From: Cryptomeria japonica
Taxonomy: Eukaryota; Streptophyta; Pinopsida; Cupressales; Cupressaceae
Reading direction: 5' to 3'
DNA: 64,000 nucleotides
Assembly: GCF_030272615.1 (NCBI RefSeq)
Contig: NC_081410.1
Coordinates: 501,666,442 to 501,730,441 of the forward strand
The notes beneath the pieces are model-generated. The model saw only the letters and a list, made by a program, of their open reading frames with translations. It did not search any database and was not told the DNA's origin. The translations under genes were made by a program, and so were the position numbers. Shown here in pieces: positions 36,010-46,945 of the stretch (its first letter is position 1; each line of letters opens with the position of its first letter).

Positions 36010-36391
36010 TGTTGGAGTTGAGAAAATACAACACCACAGGAGCCCAAATGATCTTTGCAAGCTAAAAAACCTGTTACAAGGAGAAGCAAGGAAGCAAATC
36101 ACATAAGGAACAAAAACAAAGGAAAAATATGCTCCAAAAGATGAGAGCTCAATAATCTCCAAAAATGTATTGTCAATAATAATCCTTCTTCTTACAATGA
36201 AAAGAAAGAACTCAACCTTTAATAGGTCAAGAAACCCTAAAAGGGAAAACCTCGGTTTGCACATAATAATTAATAAAAGAATTAATTATTATGCACCTAA
36301 AGTTAGCTTAAGTGTAAAAGAGATAAAGGGAACTTAAATAATTAAACAAATATTGTTTAATTAATCAAGTAAATACCCGAATACTCTAACA
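36010..36391 (-). repeat. 3' LTR of I
   Basis: On the minus strand starts TGTTAGAGTATTCGGG and ends CAACTCCAACA; 382 bases. Confidence 0.95.
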
Positions 36392-36403
36392 CCACCCCTT
36401 AAG
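36392..36403 (-). other. Polypurine tract of I
   Basis: The minus strand reads CTTAAGGGGTGG directly before the 3' LTR. Confidence 0.75.
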
Positions 36404-36739
36404 CTAGACTTAGGGAGAAGCTAAAACCTAGAACAACTACTAAAAGCAATAAAGATGGGTCCTGATAACAAGGCCTCACAACACACACTTTACAAAAATT
36501 TAAACTTTTCGAAAAATAGAGTTCGGATGCTCATTCTACGTCTCCTGGAGTGCAAAAAAGAGACCTCACTTTGACTGAAAAAAAACATAGTAAGATAGAA
36601 AAAATGGAAAAAATTACCAACATGATGAGGTTCGGCTCGAAACCAGCTTTCCGACACCTATTCGTTTTTGAAAAAATGACTCCATATGCGCAAGATAAGG
36701 CCAAAAAACCAAACCCCCCCTGAAAGAGGCAAAAAAAGT

Positions 36740-37400
36740 AGTCTGGTGGCTAGGCGGTGCTCAGGTGGCTAGTGAGCAGTGCACTAGTGGCACTCCGGTG
36801 GCGGCCAGGTGGAGCTCCGGTGGTCGACAGTGGCGCTCAGTGGTCGAGAGGCTCTTTCTGGCAGCGACGGGTTGAGGTGGCCGGGCAGCGTCGTGGGAGC
36901 TGGGCCGGGTGGCGGCTGAGGTCGCCGGAGTTGTGGTTTTTGGTAGTGAGGCTGAGGTGCCAGGTGGAAGGCAGCAGGGAGGCCTGACGGTGTCTGGCGG
37001 GCAGGGTTCCAGTTGGTGGAGCCAGGGCGGCCGACGGGTGGAGCCAAGGCTATCGAGAAAGGCGTGGCAGTCAGAAAACAGTGAGAGGAGGCCGGGTTCA
37101 TTAGGAAGTGGGAGCTGGGGACCATCTGGTGGTCATAGGGGAGTAGCGGGGTTGGCGGACATAGCGACGGGGGCCAGCAGGGGAGGCACGGACGCAGTGG
37201 CGAGGGCCAGTAGGCAGCGGGGAGCTGAGGAGCAGCCGCGGGCGGCCGGTGGGACTAACAGGGGCTTGCGGAAGGGCGTCGGTTGGGCCAAGGCGATGAG
37301 GAAGGCATGGGGCTTGAGGCCTGGACTGGTGGTGGTGACTTGCAGTGACTTGCAGAGGCAGGGGGCCCCACGGTACCCTGCGTACCGTGGGGTTGCCCCC
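36740..37400. other. GC- and CpG-rich core of I
   Basis: In sharp contrast to the AT-rich surroundings, this block is dominated by GGTGG, GGCGG, GGCC and many CG pairs. Both strands show long open frames (plus 36909-37619; minus 36784-37125 and 37133-37516), as GC-rich DNA does by chance. The products are glycine/arginine- or proline/alanine-rich without a recognised domain. The minus frames lie in the sense direction of the element. The origin could be a captured host gene edge or CpG-rich promoter; nothing in the sequence proves it. Confidence 0.7.
37366..37392. repeat. Perfect inverted repeat in the core of I
   Basis: CCCCACGGTAC, five-base spacer CCTGC, GTACCGTGGGG: 11-bp arms without mismatch. 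Confidence 0.95.
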
Positions 37401-37799
37401 CCAGAATTTTTTTTTATTTTTTTTGCTAAAAAAACTTCGCCCCCTTTTTTTAAAGATTCCTTTTTATTTTTTATTTTATTTTTTTCCAAAAAATCAAAAT
37501 CCAGCCTGCATGCCATAAAAAGGCAAATTTTTTTGAATTTTTTTCTCGAATTGCGTGTCAGGGCCGTACGACCTGGATCTGAGAAAAAAATACTCCTAAA
37601 GGCTCAGGAACCAAAATAGGTCAAATTTTATATGACCATGGGGGTTTTTGGGCCTTTTGAGCATGATGGTGAGGTCTGTTTAGGTCCAAAGTGCCCAGAA
37701 AAAGCCTATACCTAGGTGCATAAAAAAACTTTCAAAAACCCTAGATCTGCTCCCAATGCCAAAATTCTCAAAACAAGAACAAATAGTTGCAGATTTGAA

Positions 37800-37811
37800 G
37801 CTCTGATACCA
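37800..37811 (-). other. Primer binding site of I
   Basis: The minus strand reads TGGTATCAGAGC, directly adjacent to the 5' LTR. Confidence 0.95.
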
Positions 37812-38193
37812 TGTTGGAGTTGAGAAAATACAACACCAAAGGAGCCTAAATGATCTTTGCAAGCTGAAAAACTTGTTACAAGGAGAAGCAAGGAAGCAAA
37901 TCACAGAAGGAACAAAAACACAGGAAAAATATGCTTGAAAAGATGAGAGCTCAATAATCTCCAAAAATGTATTGTCAATAATAATCTTTCTTCTTACAAT
38001 GAAAAGAAAGAACTCAACTTTTAATAGGTCAAGAAACCCTAAAAGGGAAAACCTAGGTTTGCACATAATAATTAATAAAAGAATTAATTATTATGCACCT
38101 AAAGTTAACTTAAGTGTAAAAGAGATAAAGGGAACTTAAATAATTAAACAAATATTTTTTAATTAATCAAGTAAATACTCGAATACTCTAACA
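37812..38193 (-). repeat. 5' LTR of I
   Basis: 382 bases, the same length as the other copy, about 96 percent identical by eye; most differences are transitions. Confidence 0.95.
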
Positions 38194-38274
38194 ACTCTAG
38201 ATGTGTAAATATAAGTAATTGTTTAAGTTGTCAATTGATTCACCCCCCCTCTCAGTTGCCTGTATATTCAACAA

Positions 38275-38287
38275 TTGGTATTAGAGC
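38275..38287 (+). other. Primer binding site of H
   Basis: TTGGTATTAGAGC after the LTR end CAACA. Confidence 0.88.
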
Positions 38288-38336
38288 TTTGGTTTCTTGG
38301 AGAATAGCCTAATTGCTTGAGGTAGATCTTGATTCG

Positions 38337-39252
38337 ATGGCACATAAACTGACTATTCCTATCTTTGAAAGATCTGACTATAGTTTTTGGAAAGTACAGA
38401 TGAGAGGTTACCTAATCTCTTTGGGATACAACACTTGGAAAGAAGTGGAAACTAAGTATGTACAACCAACAAATGGTCTTACCACTCCAGATGAGATTCA
38501 AGCATATGCAGAGAATGAAAAGGCAAGTTACGCTATCTTTAGTGCTTTATCAAAGATTGAATTGACAAATATTATTTTATTGAATACTGCTTATGAGGTC
38601 TAGGAAAATTTGAGAGATATCTATGAAGAAAATGATAGAGTTAAATTATCAAAGAGGCTAACAACTAAGTGCAGATATGAGAACTCGAAAGAAGGAGAAG
38701 ATATAATAAACTATTTTTAGAAGGTTGACAGTGCAGTAAATGAAATCAAAGAACTTTGTAGCACCTTGATAGATGAAGACATAATTGAGAATATTTTGAT
38801 GCTTCTACCGAAAACCTACAATGACAAGATCTCAGTTATTGAAGAAACTTATTATTCGAAGAAGTTTACTAGAGAGCATCTATATGGTACTTTATCAACA
38901 TTTCAGATAAGGAAGTTTGGAAAAGGCAAAGCTAAATCCAAGTTTGCCTTTCAATCCTACGAGGAAGATCCAAAAGATAAAAGTTTGGATGCGATGAAAA
39001 CTTAAACTTTGTGAGGAAACTAAAGAAAGGCATTGACAAGTACAAAAAGGTTCAAGAAAAAAGTTTAGAGAAGGTAAAGGAAAGTTTAATAAGAGAGCCT
39101 ATTATGTCAAAGATGATGTTGGTATTTCAGATAATGAATCAATTTATGAAGATGATGAATTTTTTTTCTTGGTAGAAAGAGATGTTCCTAATATTATATA
39201 GATTTTCATAAGACTGTTGCTACTGCTTTACATATTAGAAGAGATACAAATG
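38337..39252 (+). pseudogene. gag of H, without zinc knuckle
   Basis: The ATG at 38337 opens MAHKLTIPIFERSDYSFW, a copia gag start, followed by the UBN2-type domain (ALSKIELTNI, AVNEIKELCSTLIDEDIIENIL, ISVIEETYYSKKF). Stops occur near 38601, 38718 and 39003. Where G has the CCHC knuckle, H passes directly from FVRKLKKGIDKYK to a basic, lysine-rich stretch and RAYYVKDDVG, so the knuckle has been deleted. The frame ends in HIRRDTN at the J insertion and resumes, after J, with EWLIDSAC of the protease. Confidence 0.82.
39248..39252 (+). repeat. Target duplication of J, left
   Basis: AAATG; the right copy is at 45040-45044, reading as its complement because it lies in the inverted segment. Confidence 0.8.
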
Positions 39253-39975
39253 TGATGCAAGAGCATCCCCAGTTCATAACAATCTTGCATCAACCAAAAA
39301 TATTTTCTTCCTGTTTTGCTTTTTGTTTGTAGTTTCAACATTTCTTTCTGTGTATCTTGGTTTCGGCTCACCAGATCCTGTGGAGTTGGATTCTACTTGA
39401 AGACTTGATCATTTTTCTTAGTTCCTAACCGCATCGCATTTGGACCATTTTTTGACAATATATCGCTATCGGTTTCCTTGATAGTTTCCTATTGCCGGTT
39501 GATCTACCGGAACCCCTTCTAAAGCTTGCGGAGCCTTGGGAGTTGATTACGATGTTCCTTGGCGCGTGGTCAAGCTTTTCCCATGATCTATGTTTTATCC
39601 TTATTAATTTACACGTTGGGTCTTGTTCTTCAGGTTTTGATCCCATTTTGGGCTGACTAGATCCTTTAGATCGATATATAAAATTGTAATTGTACATTAG
39701 AATGTAATCAATTGAAGAATCAAGTAGTGAGACTGTGCATAGAAGATAGATCTTATGATTCAAGGTCCCAGTTGTGACCTATTATGTATGTTCTACTACA
39801 TGAGCCGGTTATGCTGTAACCTGCTTGTTACCTGTTGGTTGTAATCAATTTTCACACAATAAAACAATTTGTTCTACATTGCCTCCATGACATCTTTGTG
39901 TTTCCATTATGTTTACTCTTGCTAACCGGTCTAGATTGATCTATTTGAGGTCCCTCCTCATCGGTGACTTCTTCA
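39253..39975 (+). repeat. 5' LTR of J
   Basis: TGATGCAAGAGCATCC to CTTCTTCA, 723 bases. Related to LTRs at 45045, 46161 and 55336. Confidence 0.9.
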
Positions 39976-39977
39976 AA

Positions 39978-39988
39978 TGGTATTAGAG
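39978..39988 (+). other. Primer binding site of J
   Basis: TGGTATTAGAG two bases after the LTR, one change from the common site. Confidence 0.85.
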
Positions 39989-40084
39989 AAAAGTTTTGTT
40001 CCAGAGGTTGTGTGTCCTAAAATGTTTGTTGTAGGGTGGTAGATTGCAGATCCAGCCTACAACTACAAAGGACTAGCATGAACT

Positions 40085-41150
40085 ATGGCGCAAAGAGAGG
40101 CTAGGAATGGTGGAGCGTGTGGGAATGTAGACCTTTCTATGATGGAGATGTTGCAAGGTATAGCAACCTGCTTGGAAGCCATGGATACATCCCAGAGAAG
40201 AGGCTGACATATTGAAGATGTAAGTGAAGATGAAAGAGAAGAAGCTCTGACAGAACAAGAAAACCCATCGGTGGTTGATCTAGATGAGGAAATGTTTTTC
40301 AAGGTTTTGAGTAGGGCGAATACTAAACCTCATTTTACCCCACCAGAATATGATAGGAAGTTAGATTTAGATGAATTTATGGATTGGATCTCGGATATGG
40401 ACAAGTATTTTGATTTTGAAAGCATTGCAGAAGAGAGGAAGGTGAAATATGCATGTACCTAGTTGAAAGGTCATGTATCTCTTTGGTGGGAGAATTTGCA
40501 AGTTGATATACATAGAAGAGGTAAAGAGAAGATTAAGACACGGGATCAGATGATTGCTAAGTCAAAGTCAAAGTTTATGCCAGTTGATTATCAAGTGAAT
40601 CCAGTCTAGAAGTTGTAGAATTTGAAACAAAAGGAATGTAGAGTGAAGGAGTACACCAAAGCATTTCACAAGTTGAGTATCAGATCTGGACATGTTGATG
40701 ATGAAGTTGAACAAGATGCAAGATATTTGAATGGATTGCAGATATCTATACAAGATGAACTCAGTTAGATCAAATTGGAGAGTATTCAAGAGGCTTACTA
40801 GTATGCCCTAAAGGCAGAAGAGAAGTTAAACAAAAGACACGAGCATAGGCAGAGAGGCAGAGGTGAAAGGTTTACCAGAGGACAAGGATATACTGGAGGA
40901 AGAAGAACATGTACATATGAGAACAAGGAAAAGGAAGTGAATAAAGAAGGTAATTCATACCAAAAGGATGATAGAAATTTCTACTGGAGGAGAGAACTAG
41001 ATGGTTACCAGAATGAGAATTTTGGAAGACAAGACAAGAGGACATTTAGAGGAACTTGCTAAAAGTGTGGAGGAGAAGGACATCATGCATTTGAGTGTAA
41101 GAAGATAAAAAATATAGGAAGAACAATAGTGGTGGAAGAAAACCCCCACT
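40085..41150 (+). pseudogene. gag of J
   Basis: Starts MAQREARNGGACGNVD, as does the gag of L (MAQRGNRNGGVCGNVD). The capsid region includes HFTPPEYDRKLDLDEFMDWI, a matching SLWW motif and RYLNGL. A basic glycine-arginine segment is followed by a zinc knuckle at 41057-41098, with all four ligands kept but a TAA stop one residue after the first cysteine. Several other stops, for example near 40208, 40460 and 40609. Confidence 0.85.
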
Positions 41151-43983
41151 GGATCAGACAATAAACTGGAAGATGGAGAATTGTTGGTGATGAGGAGAGC
41201 TTTGTGTCATATTGGAGGAGATGAAGAGCGCTTGTAGAGGAAGAATCTGTTCAAGACTAGATGTAAAGTATCCAATAATTTTTGTAAAGTTGTTATTGAT
41301 AGTGGTAGTTCAGATAATCTTGTTTTAGAAGAGATGGTGAATAAGTTGAAACTGGATAGATTGAAACACCCTAAGCCTTATCAGATAGCATGGATTCAAG
41401 ATGAACATAAGTTGTTAGTAAGTGAGCAATGTTTTGTGAAATTAAAAATTGGGAATTATCATGATGAAGTCTTGTGTGATATTATGCCTATGGATATTTG
41501 TCATTTTTTGTTGGGTAGACCATGACGGTTTGATAGACAGGTAGTGCATGATGGGAGGAAGAATACATACACTATTGTGGCCAATGGGATGAAGAAAATC
41601 TTGTTTCCTTTGGAGGAACCTTTGAAGAATGAATTCTATACGAATGCTAGAATCTATTTGGTAGATAAAAAGAAATTCCTGGATGGATTGAGACTTTGAG
41701 AATGTGTGTTTTTTCTTAATTCCTAAGAAGACTGAGAAATTAGAATCGGAAGGAGAACAATTGGAAGAGATAGAAGATTTGCTGACAGAATATGAAAACA
41801 TCATTTCAGATAATGTACCTGATGGATTGCCACATGTGAGAAGCATTAGTCATTGCATGGACTTGGTTCTCAGAGCTAGTTTTCTTAACAAAGTTGCACA
41901 CTGGTTGACATCAACATAGAGTGAGTTGAATAGACAACTGTAGGAGTTGTTGAGGAAAGGTTTGACTAGGGAAAGTCTGAGCCCTTGTGCAGTACCAATA
42001 GTATTAGCACCTAAGAAGAATGGAGAGTGGAGGATGTGTATTGATTTCAGAGCAATAAAAAAGATCACAGTGAAATACCAATTTCCTTTGCCTAGAAAGG
42101 ATTATATAATGGTCTGTTTGAGTGGAGCAAAATACTTTACAAAGATATATTTGAAGAGTGGATATCATTAGATCACGATTAGAGAAGGAGATGAATGGAA
42201 GAAAACATTTAAGAGAAATGAGGGACTGTATGAATGGTTGGTGATGCCTTTTGGATTAGCTAATGCACTGAGTACTTTCATGTGGCTAATGAATGAGGTA
42301 TTGAAAAAATTCTTGGGTAAGTTTGTTATTGTGTATTTGGATGACATTTTTATTTTTAGTAAGACAAAAGAGGAGTATTTGTTGCAGTTAAGACAAGTTT
42401 TGTAGAGGTTGAGAGAAGAGAAGTTGCTGATAAATATCAAGAAGTGTACTTTCTTAGTCTATTTGGGATTTGTGATATCTGAGGATGGTTTGAATATGGA
42501 CCCTGAGAAAGTGAAAGCAATTGTTGAGTGGCCTACACTAGAAAGCATTGGAGAGGTAAGATCATTTCATGGATTAGCTAGTTTTTACTGGAAGTTTATC
42601 AAAAATTTTAGTTTAGTTTGTAACCCTATAAATCAGACCATGAGACATATGAGATGGGTAGAATTATTATAGAAGTGGGAAATATAACAAAGTTTCTAAT
42701 TCATTGAGTAGGAGAAGGAATTTGCTGACAAAGATGAGAGTGACAGTATTAGGATTTGAAGACCTTGTATGATGATGACCCAAATTTTACAGAACCTTCG
42801 AAAGCATGTAGAGAACTAGTTATGGTAGATATAAGCAAATGGTTGGATTACTTCATTACGGATGGGATGTTATTCAGAGGAGTTCAATTGTGAATACCTA
42901 AGAGTTCTATGAGGGAGAATCTAATAAAGGAGAAACATAGTGGAGGTTTAGATGGACATTTTGGTATTGACAAAACAATAACATTGGTGAGTGAGCAGTA
43001 CTTTTGACCCTAGATTCATAAGGATGTTAAGATATATGTGTAGAGTTGTAGAGTTTGTCAAGTTGCAAAGGGTAGTAGTTAGAGTGTGGGATTGTATAAA
43101 CCTTTGATAGTACCAGTAAGAACTTGGGAGGATATAAGCATGGATTTTGTACTTGGATTGCCTAAAATACTGAGAGGGAATGATTCTATATTTGTTATAG
43201 TAAATAGATTCTCGAAGATGACTCATTTCATACCTTGTAAGAAGACATCAGATACATTGCATGTAGCAGACTTATTTTTCAAGGAACTGGTGAGATTGCA
43301 TGGATTACCTAAGAGCATAGTTTCAGACAGAGACACTAAGTTTGTTGGCTATTTTTGGAGAACACTTTGGAAGAAGATGAAGACAAATTTGAAGTTCAGT
43401 TCTAATTTTCATCCACAAAATGATGGATAGATAAAAGTAGTTAACCAAATTTTTGGAAATTTGTTGAGATGTTTAGTGGGAGATAAAATCGAAAGTTGAG
43501 ATTTGTTCCTTGCACAAGAAGAGTTTGCCTACAAAAATTTAGTGAATAGAAGTACCAAAAGAAAACCTTTTGAGATTGTTACCAAAGTCAATCCTAGAAG
43601 TATATCAGAATTGAGAGACATTAACAGTGAAGACAAGAGAAGTTCAAAAGCATAAGACTTTTCACATTACATGGCATCATTACATAATTCGGTTATGCAA
43701 CATTTGGTAGACATAAACATAAAATATAAGGAGAAGGTAGATGAGAAGAGGAGACATAAGGAATTTAAAGTTGGCGATGAAGTGATGGTATATCTGAGAA
43801 GATAGAGATTCCCAGTTGGAACTTATAACAAGTTGCAGATGAAGAAGTTTGGAACTTGCAAGATTTTGTGGAAGTTCAGTTCTGAGAATACATATGTAGA
43901 GTTACCAGATAGTATGAGTATTTCACCTATGATTAACATTGCAGATCGTCATGAGTACCATGAACCAGAATTCAGTGAGGATA
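41151..43983 (+). pseudogene. pol of J: PR-RT-INT, RNase H deleted
   Basis: Protease with intact DSG at 41298-41306 and FLLGRP. Reverse transcriptase at about 41820-42640 with [11 protein letters not shown] and intact YLDD at 42334-42345. At about 42641-42655 the frame jumps from NPINQTM straight to RWVE; compared with L, the RT thumb and nearly all RNase H are missing. Integrase at about 42900-43500: MDFVLGLP and SDRDTKF are present, but the conserved glutamate is lysine (IKVV after a TAG). The C-terminal part stops at 43983 at the inversion edge and continues at 46079 on the minus strand. Confidence 0.85.
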
Positions 43984-45044
43984 ATATTTCACTATTGGAG
44001 TTATACCATGCCATAGCTCATATGATGTCTTTCCATGTCTTTTCTGATATACAATTTTGTTAAGAATATAGATTGCAGTATGAATTGCTTCTCTCCAATA
44101 GACTTTTAAGAGTTTTTCTCCTTTGATCATAGTTCTAATTGCCTCTTGTATAGTTCAGTTCATCCTTAACCACTACACCATTTTGCTAAGGTGTTCTAAG
44201 GGCAAACAATTGTCTTCTAATACCATGTTTCTCACAAAAGTTGTTAAACTCATCAGAAGTAAATTCTCCTCCTTTGTCAGACCTCAAATACTTAAATCTT
44301 TCCATCAAATTCATTTTCAACTTTAGCCTTGAATATATTGAATTTCTCTAAATGCTTCTAACTTCTCTCTCAAAAATGCAAACCATGACATTCTAGAATA
44401 ATCATCAATTAACAACATGAAATACTTCTCACCTTGTATACTCCTTGTTCTAGTAGGACCACATAGGTCTATGTGCACTAAGTCTGACAATCTAGTGGAT
44501 GAATGCTCCTTTCCTCTATATGTTCCTTCGTCTACATTCCAACTTGATATTCTCTATAAATGTTATCCAAGTTTGGTCAGCCTTAGTAAGTCTCTCACTG
44601 CACTTGATGAAATAATATTCACCAGGTTATCAAAATTGATATGACATATCCTCTAGTGTCAGAGCCATCTATCATTGATCTAAGATAACAAACAATTCTC
44701 TATAGATCCTTCTAACAGATACATGTTTCAACCAGCCCTTTTCCTACCACAATAACAATTCTAGATCCCTTCCAGATATTACAACCATCATCTAAAAAAC
44801 AACATTGTAACCATTTTTGTACATCTATCAAACACTCAAAAGATTATGATGAAAACCCTTCAAATAGTAAACATTGTCACTATTACGATTTCCATAAAAA
44901 GAAATAGAACCAATTCCCAAAAATTGTGTTGTCTGATCATCTGTGAACCTTAAAAAACCACCATCATACTTCTCAAGTTTCAAAAACTTACTTTTACCAA
45001 TATTTATATGATTTGAACATGCACTATCAATCAACCATTCATTT
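43984..45044 (-). pseudogene. Protease-integrase segment of H, inverted
   Basis: On the minus strand from 45044: EWLIDSACSNHIN (protease active site, aspartate kept), FLKLEKYDGGF, HHNLLSV near 44830, then the integrase zinc region and core with GGEFTSDEFNNFCEKHG near 44255 and ELWHGITPIVKYF at the 43984 end. Normal copia order would put it directly after the gag at 39252 and before the piece at 46080, and the frames join there. Several stops and frame changes. Confidence 0.85.
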
Positions 45045-45848
45045 TGAAGTAGTCACTGGTGAGGAGGGACCTCAAAGAGATTAATCCAGAGTGGTCAGCA
45101 ATAGTAAACACAACGGAAACACAAAGATATGATGGAGGCAATGTAGAAAAAATTTCTTTATTGCATGAAAATTGATTACAACCAACTAGTAACAATCGGG
45201 TTACAACATAATCGTCTCACAGACCTACTAGAATATATAGAATAGGTCACAACTGGAACCTTGAATCGTAAGATCTATCTTCTATGCACAGTCTTGCTAC
45301 TTTATTATTCAATTTGTTATATTCTAATGTGCAATTAAAATTATATATATCGATCCAAAGGATCTAGTTGGGCCAAAAAGGGATCAAAAACCGAAGAACA
45401 AGACCTAACGTGTAAACTAACAAGGTCAACCTCTGCCAAGAGATTCCTTCGGAAAATCAAAAGGATGAAACATAGATTGTGGGAAAAGGTTGGCCACATG
45501 CCAAGGAACATCAAAATAAATGCTCAAGGCTCTGCAAGCTTCAGAAGGGGTTCCAGTAGATCACCAAAATAGGTCCAGGAAACCGGTAACAAGAATTATC
45601 AACCGATAACAAGAAACTATCAAGGAAACCGATAGAGATATCTTGTCGGAAAATGATCCAAAAGAGATGCGGTTAGGAACTAAGAAATATGATCAAGTCT
45701 TCAATTAGAATCCAACTCCATAGGATCCGGTGAGCTAAAACTAGGACACATAGAAAGAAATGTTGAAACTACAAACAGAAAGCAAAACATAAAGAAAATG
45801 TTTTTGGTTGATGTAAGATTTCTATGAATCGGGGATGCTTCTACATCA
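45045..45848 (-). repeat. 3' LTR of J, inverted
   Basis: On the minus strand TGATGTAGAAGCATCC to ACTACTTCA, 804 bases, followed by the AAATG duplication and H protease. Confidence 0.88.
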
Positions 45849-46079
45849 GACATCTGAGGTTATTGAAAAAGTGAGCCTCTCACTCTACTGGGGTCAGAGG
45901 AAAATTGAGGTGGTCTACCTCTTCTTGAGAAATCCAAGATGAATCTTCAACTGGTATGTCCTTCCACTTCACTAGATACTCCTTATACTGACTGCTCCAG
46001 GTACTATGCCCAATCCTACTGTCAAAAATTTCTTCAAGTTGATGCAGTTCCTTCCGGGGCAACTGTTTCTCCAAGTCTA
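45849..46079 (-). pseudogene. C-terminus of pol of J with chromodomain, inverted
   Basis: The minus strand reads DLEKQLPRKELHQLEEIFDS, then YKEYLVKWKDIPVEDSSWIS, a chromodomain, ending LTPVE before the LTR. It continues the plus-strand frame that breaks at 43983; about eight bases are missing at the joint when compared with L. Confidence 0.85.
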
Positions 46080-46160
46080 AGTAAGTTCTATATCTAGGGA
46101 GATAAAGATAATCTTGGAAAATTTGATAGCAAAGTAGATGAAGGCATATTCCTAAGATAT
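46080..46160 (+). pseudogene. Integrase fragment of H between two breakpoints
   Basis: Plus strand SKFYI, stop, GDKDNLGKFDSKVDEGIFLRY. It continues the inverted segment ending TPIVKYF (about twelve bases lost at the joint) and is itself continued at 56102 by CTRSKVYWCYNKRVN. Confidence 0.82.
46156..46160 (+). repeat. Target duplication GATAT, left of K
   Basis: GATAT; the partner is at 56102-56106. Confidence 0.75.
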
Positions 46161-46945
46161 TGATGCAGTCACCGGCTAGGAGAGACCTCAAAGAGATCAG
46201 TCCAGACCAGTCAGCAAGAGTAAACACAATGGAAAAACAAGGACATGATGGAGGCAATGTAGAACAGATTTAATTATATCATGAAAACTGATTACAACCA
46301 ACAAGTAACAACCAGGTTACGGTAACCGACTCACAGGCTTGCTAAAACTTGCTCAAAATACAGAACATGTCGCAACCAAGACCTCAAATCTTAAGATCTA
46401 TCTTCTATGATCTATCTAACTTCTTCGATAAATTATAATGCTCTATTACAATGATTTACATGATCCAAGTAGATCCGGTTGGCTGAGAAAGGGATCAAAA
46501 CATGAAGAATAAGACCTAACATGTAAAACCAACAAGGTTGGCCTTCGCCAAAGAAATTCCTCCAAAAAATCCAAAGGGTGAAGTGTAGATCATGAGGAAA
46601 GGTTGACCACATGCTAAGGAACATCAGAATCAATGCTCAGGGCTCTGCGAGCTACGAAAAAGGATCTGGTAGATCATCAATGCAAATAGGTCCAAGCAAA
46701 TGGTAACAAAAAACTGTCTCAGAAACCGACAGTGATAACTTGTCGGAAAATGATCCAAATGCTCCACCATTTGGGAATAAGGAAGATGATAAGGTCTTCA
46801 AGAAAAATCCAACTCCAAAGGTTCCGGTGAGCCAAGTCCTGGAAACACAGAAAGAAATGCTGAAACTATAAAAAAAATACAAAATATAAAGGAAATATTT
46901 TTGGTTGATGCAAGATTGCTATGAACCGGGGATGATCCTGCATCA
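46161..46945 (-). repeat. 3' LTR of K
   Basis: The minus strand reads TGATGCAGGATCATCC to GACTGCATCA, 785 bases. Starts and ends with the inverted heptamer TGATGCA/TGCATCA. Confidence 0.88.

Larger units (their letters stand above)
36010..38193 (-). mobile_element. Non-autonomous LTR element I with GC-rich core
   Basis: 2184 bases flanked by ACTCT duplications (36005-36009, 38194-38198). Two 382-base direct repeats, primer site and polypurine tract on the minus strand define orientation. The internal 1.4 kb has no gag or pol motif. The LTRs differ at about 14 of 382 positions by eye, the lowest divergence of any LTR pair here, so it is probably the youngest insert. Confidence 0.93.
39253..45848 (+). 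mobile_element. Chromovirus J (Ty3/gypsy), its 3' end inverted
   Basis: 5' LTR 39253-39975, primer site, gag and pol on the plus strand to 43983. The last pol segment (46079-45849) and 3' LTR (45848-45045) lie on the minus strand inside the 43984-46079 inversion. Inserted at the gag/protease boundary of H (TSD AAATG). Same family as K and L. Confidence 0.88.

Noticed and set aside
36909-37619. 236-residue plus-strand open frame in the GC-rich core of element I
   Set aside because: Antisense to the element, low-complexity glycine/arginine-rich, and overlapped by equally long minus frames. GC-rich DNA has few stops by chance. No domain seen.
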